Shown in pieces: positions 23,385 to 24,136 of a stretch of DNA of 24,136 nt. The notes under the pieces were generated by a model. The model made no database searches, had not been told where the DNA came from, and worked only from the letters and a program-made list of their open reading frames with translations. The translations under genes and the position numbers were made by a program. Source of the stretch: an uncultured Clostridia bacterium (GTDB lineage: Bacteria > Bacillota > Clostridia > TANB77 > CAG-508); assembly GCA_948485625.1 (NCBI GenBank), contig CAOMRW010000026.1, positions 1 to 24,136 of the forward strand, given 5' to 3'. Numbering within the stretch: position 1 is the first letter of the stretch; each line of letters begins with the position of its first letter.

Positions 23385-23771
23385 GGGATATACTTGCTCA
23401 AGAACAATTGTACAAAGTAACTGCCACCAGCACAATATTTAGTGCTGAATGGTTAAATAAATACCAAACTTTTTTCCATGTTAAGAAGGACACTATATGA
23501 ACAGAACAAGACCCAATAGTTTTTCATTTAACACAAAAACCAATTGAGATTCCAGTGGCGCAGCGTAAGTAGAATGTTGGGGTGAAAACGCCATGATAAA
23601 AGAAGGCAGTTTCCCAGTGGGCTTTGTCTTACTGGAGTGGTTCACTTTAAAAGTGAAGAAAAATGTGATTGTGTGAGTCTAAGCATTTTTTATACCACTA
23701 ATCAGACTCATATGTAATTTTTTAAAGAGGCCTTTCCAGATTTACAGATGTGGATGGCCTCTTTTTTTATT
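23385..23771 (+). ncRNA. Candidate structured non-coding RNA, class not identified
   Basis: This gene-free stretch has clearly higher GC and balanced base use compared with the rest of the window, no credible reading frame, and many stems that fit one plus-strand transcript: CAGCAC/GTGCTG (23428-23433, 23442-23447), CCAGT/ACTGG (23552-23556, 23631-23635), GGCG/CGCC (23557-23560, 23589-23592), TTCACTT/AAGTGAA (23641-23657), TGAGTCT/AGACTCA (23674-23680, 23704-23710) and a terminator. The 5' end is a guess. RNase P, tmRNA, SRP RNA and T-box signatures are not present. The abundant clostridial RNAs without a fixed signature known to me (for example raiA-type or 6S-type RNA) remain possible, although the length is not typical of either. 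Confidence 0.65.
23724..23771 (+). terminator. Intrinsic terminator of the candidate RNA
   Basis: A perfect 9-bp stem AAAGAGGCC/GGCCTCTTT (23724-23732, 23756-23764), extended by an inner TCCA/TGGA pair, is followed on the plus strand by a T-run (TTTTTTTATTTT counting from 23762). On the minus strand no T-run follows, so it serves the plus strand. Confidence 0.9.
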
Positions 23772-24136
23772 TTATGCATTTGCTTTTAATCTACAAATTT
23801 CATAATTTAGTCTACTATGTTCTAATTCATTCTCTCTTTGATATTTGTCAAATTTTTTCATAATTTCTTTATGGTTTCTTATTTGGTTTTCTAATATTTT
23901 AGCTGTATTAACATTTACCATTAAATCTACTTTTTGTTCTATAGAGTTTATTTTAGGTTTTATAACATTAAATACTTCATTTTCTAAAACTGATATATGT
24001 TGTTTTACTTCTTTCATTCCTCTTTCTAGTGTATTTATATTTGTTTTCAATTTTGTTACATCTTTTTTTAATCCTGCTACATCTGTTTTTAATATTGCTA
24101 CATCTTCTTTTAATTCTGCTACGTCTGTTTTTAATA
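23772..24136 (-). CDS. Coiled-coil protein with heptad repeats (5' partial, runs off the window)
   Basis: I do not recognise a family. The reading frame is open from the right edge to the TAA at 23772. A TTG at 24050 gives 92 residues, but the frame continues without a stop to the end of the window, so the true start is beyond it. The upstream part consists of exact seven-residue units (LKTDVAE, LKEDVAI, LKTDVAG, LKKDVTK, LKTNINT) that continue into LERGMKEVKQHISVLENEV, a long parallel-type coiled coil. Leu and Val occupy the a and d positions. The C-terminal half is helical and charged, without membrane segments. Such proteins serve as structural spacers or occur in mobile elements; nothing here decides the role. 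It converges on the candidate RNA's terminator. Confidence 0.8.
   Translation of the reverse strand, partial: LKTDVAELKEDVAILKTDVAGLKKDVTKLKTNINTLERGMKEVKQHISVLENEVFNVIKPKINSIEQKVDLMVNVNTAKILENQIRNHKEIMKKFDKYQRENELEHSRLNYEICRLKANA
24030..24134 (-). repeat. 21-bp tandem repeat encoding heptads
   Basis: Five consecutive 21-base units (24134-24114, 24113-24093, 24092-24072, 24071-24051, 24050-24030), each starting TTA-AAA (TTG-AAA in the last) and mostly carrying GAT/GAC-GTA-GCA at codons 4-6. The array probably continues past the window edge. Confidence 0.85.

Noticed and set aside
23385..23771. Identification of the candidate RNA as RNase P RNA, tmRNA, SRP RNA or a T-box leader
   Set aside because: The conserved GAGGAAAGTCC, the alanyl-tRNA-like ends, the GGAAGGAAGCAGC-type SRP core and the T-box GGTGG-type bulge are not present.
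1..24136. CRISPR arrays, tRNA genes, transposase genes or prophage genes
   Set aside because: No direct-repeat/spacer pattern, no tRNA-like TTCGANNC cloverleaf and no transposase or phage protein motifs were seen on either strand.

Overview
This is a very AT-rich window from a Gram-positive, low-GC Bacillota, most likely an uncultured gut-type Clostridia. The reasons are the yicC-remA-rpoZ gene order, a LytR-CpsA-Psr (LCP) ligase, a sortase, strong GGAGG-type ribosome binding sites and near-consensus sigma-A promoters. Almost every gene is on the minus strand, so the transcriptional order runs from high to low coordinates. No tRNA, rRNA, CRISPR array, transposase gene or phage module was seen.

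Right end (about 24136 to 19463). A coiled-coil gene enters from the edge. Next is a gene-free stretch of roughly 500 bases holding a candidate structured non-coding RNA on the plus strand that ends in a clear intrinsic terminator. A housekeeping operon follows: rsmE, a membrane protein with a long Lys/Thr/Glu-rich repetitive tail, yicC, remA, rpoZ and a cytidylate-kinase-like P-loop kinase. Guanylate kinase, which usually lies between remA and rpoZ, is absent.

Middle (19385 to 4814). A small membrane protein and an LCP ligase have their own promoter and end at a 69-bp nested palindrome. A consensus promoter then starts a long surface-glycan cluster: priming sugar transferase, TagA/WecG-family transferase, UDP-GlcNAc 2-epimerase, GT4, hexapeptide acetyltransferase, GT32, Wzy-like polymerase, second hexapeptide acetyltransferase, Wzx-like flippase and TagF/TagB-like polyol-phosphate transferase. 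An internal promoter precedes a module with a HAD phosphatase, a nucleotidyltransferase, an Asp/Glu-racemase-family protein, a TagD-like cytidylyltransferase and an acyltransferase that appears to have lost its N-terminus. Together this looks like a Wzy-type repeat-unit polymer carrying a phosphodiester or amino-acid-derived decoration, attached to peptidoglycan by the LCP enzyme.

Left end (4627 to 1). A CpsB/YwqE-type PHP phosphatase and glmM (GlcN-1-P, the route to UDP-GlcNAc) are separated by an 80-bp palindrome resembling a mobile REP/MITE element. They are followed by a small membrane protein, a stress-type short-chain dehydrogenase and, on the plus strand, a sortase with no visible substrate.

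The most notable observations are the candidate RNA, the racemase/nucleotidyltransferase/TagF decoration module, a probable ATT start codon on one acetyltransferase, the two large palindromes and the truncated acyltransferase. All family assignments come from reading motifs by eye; no database search was possible.
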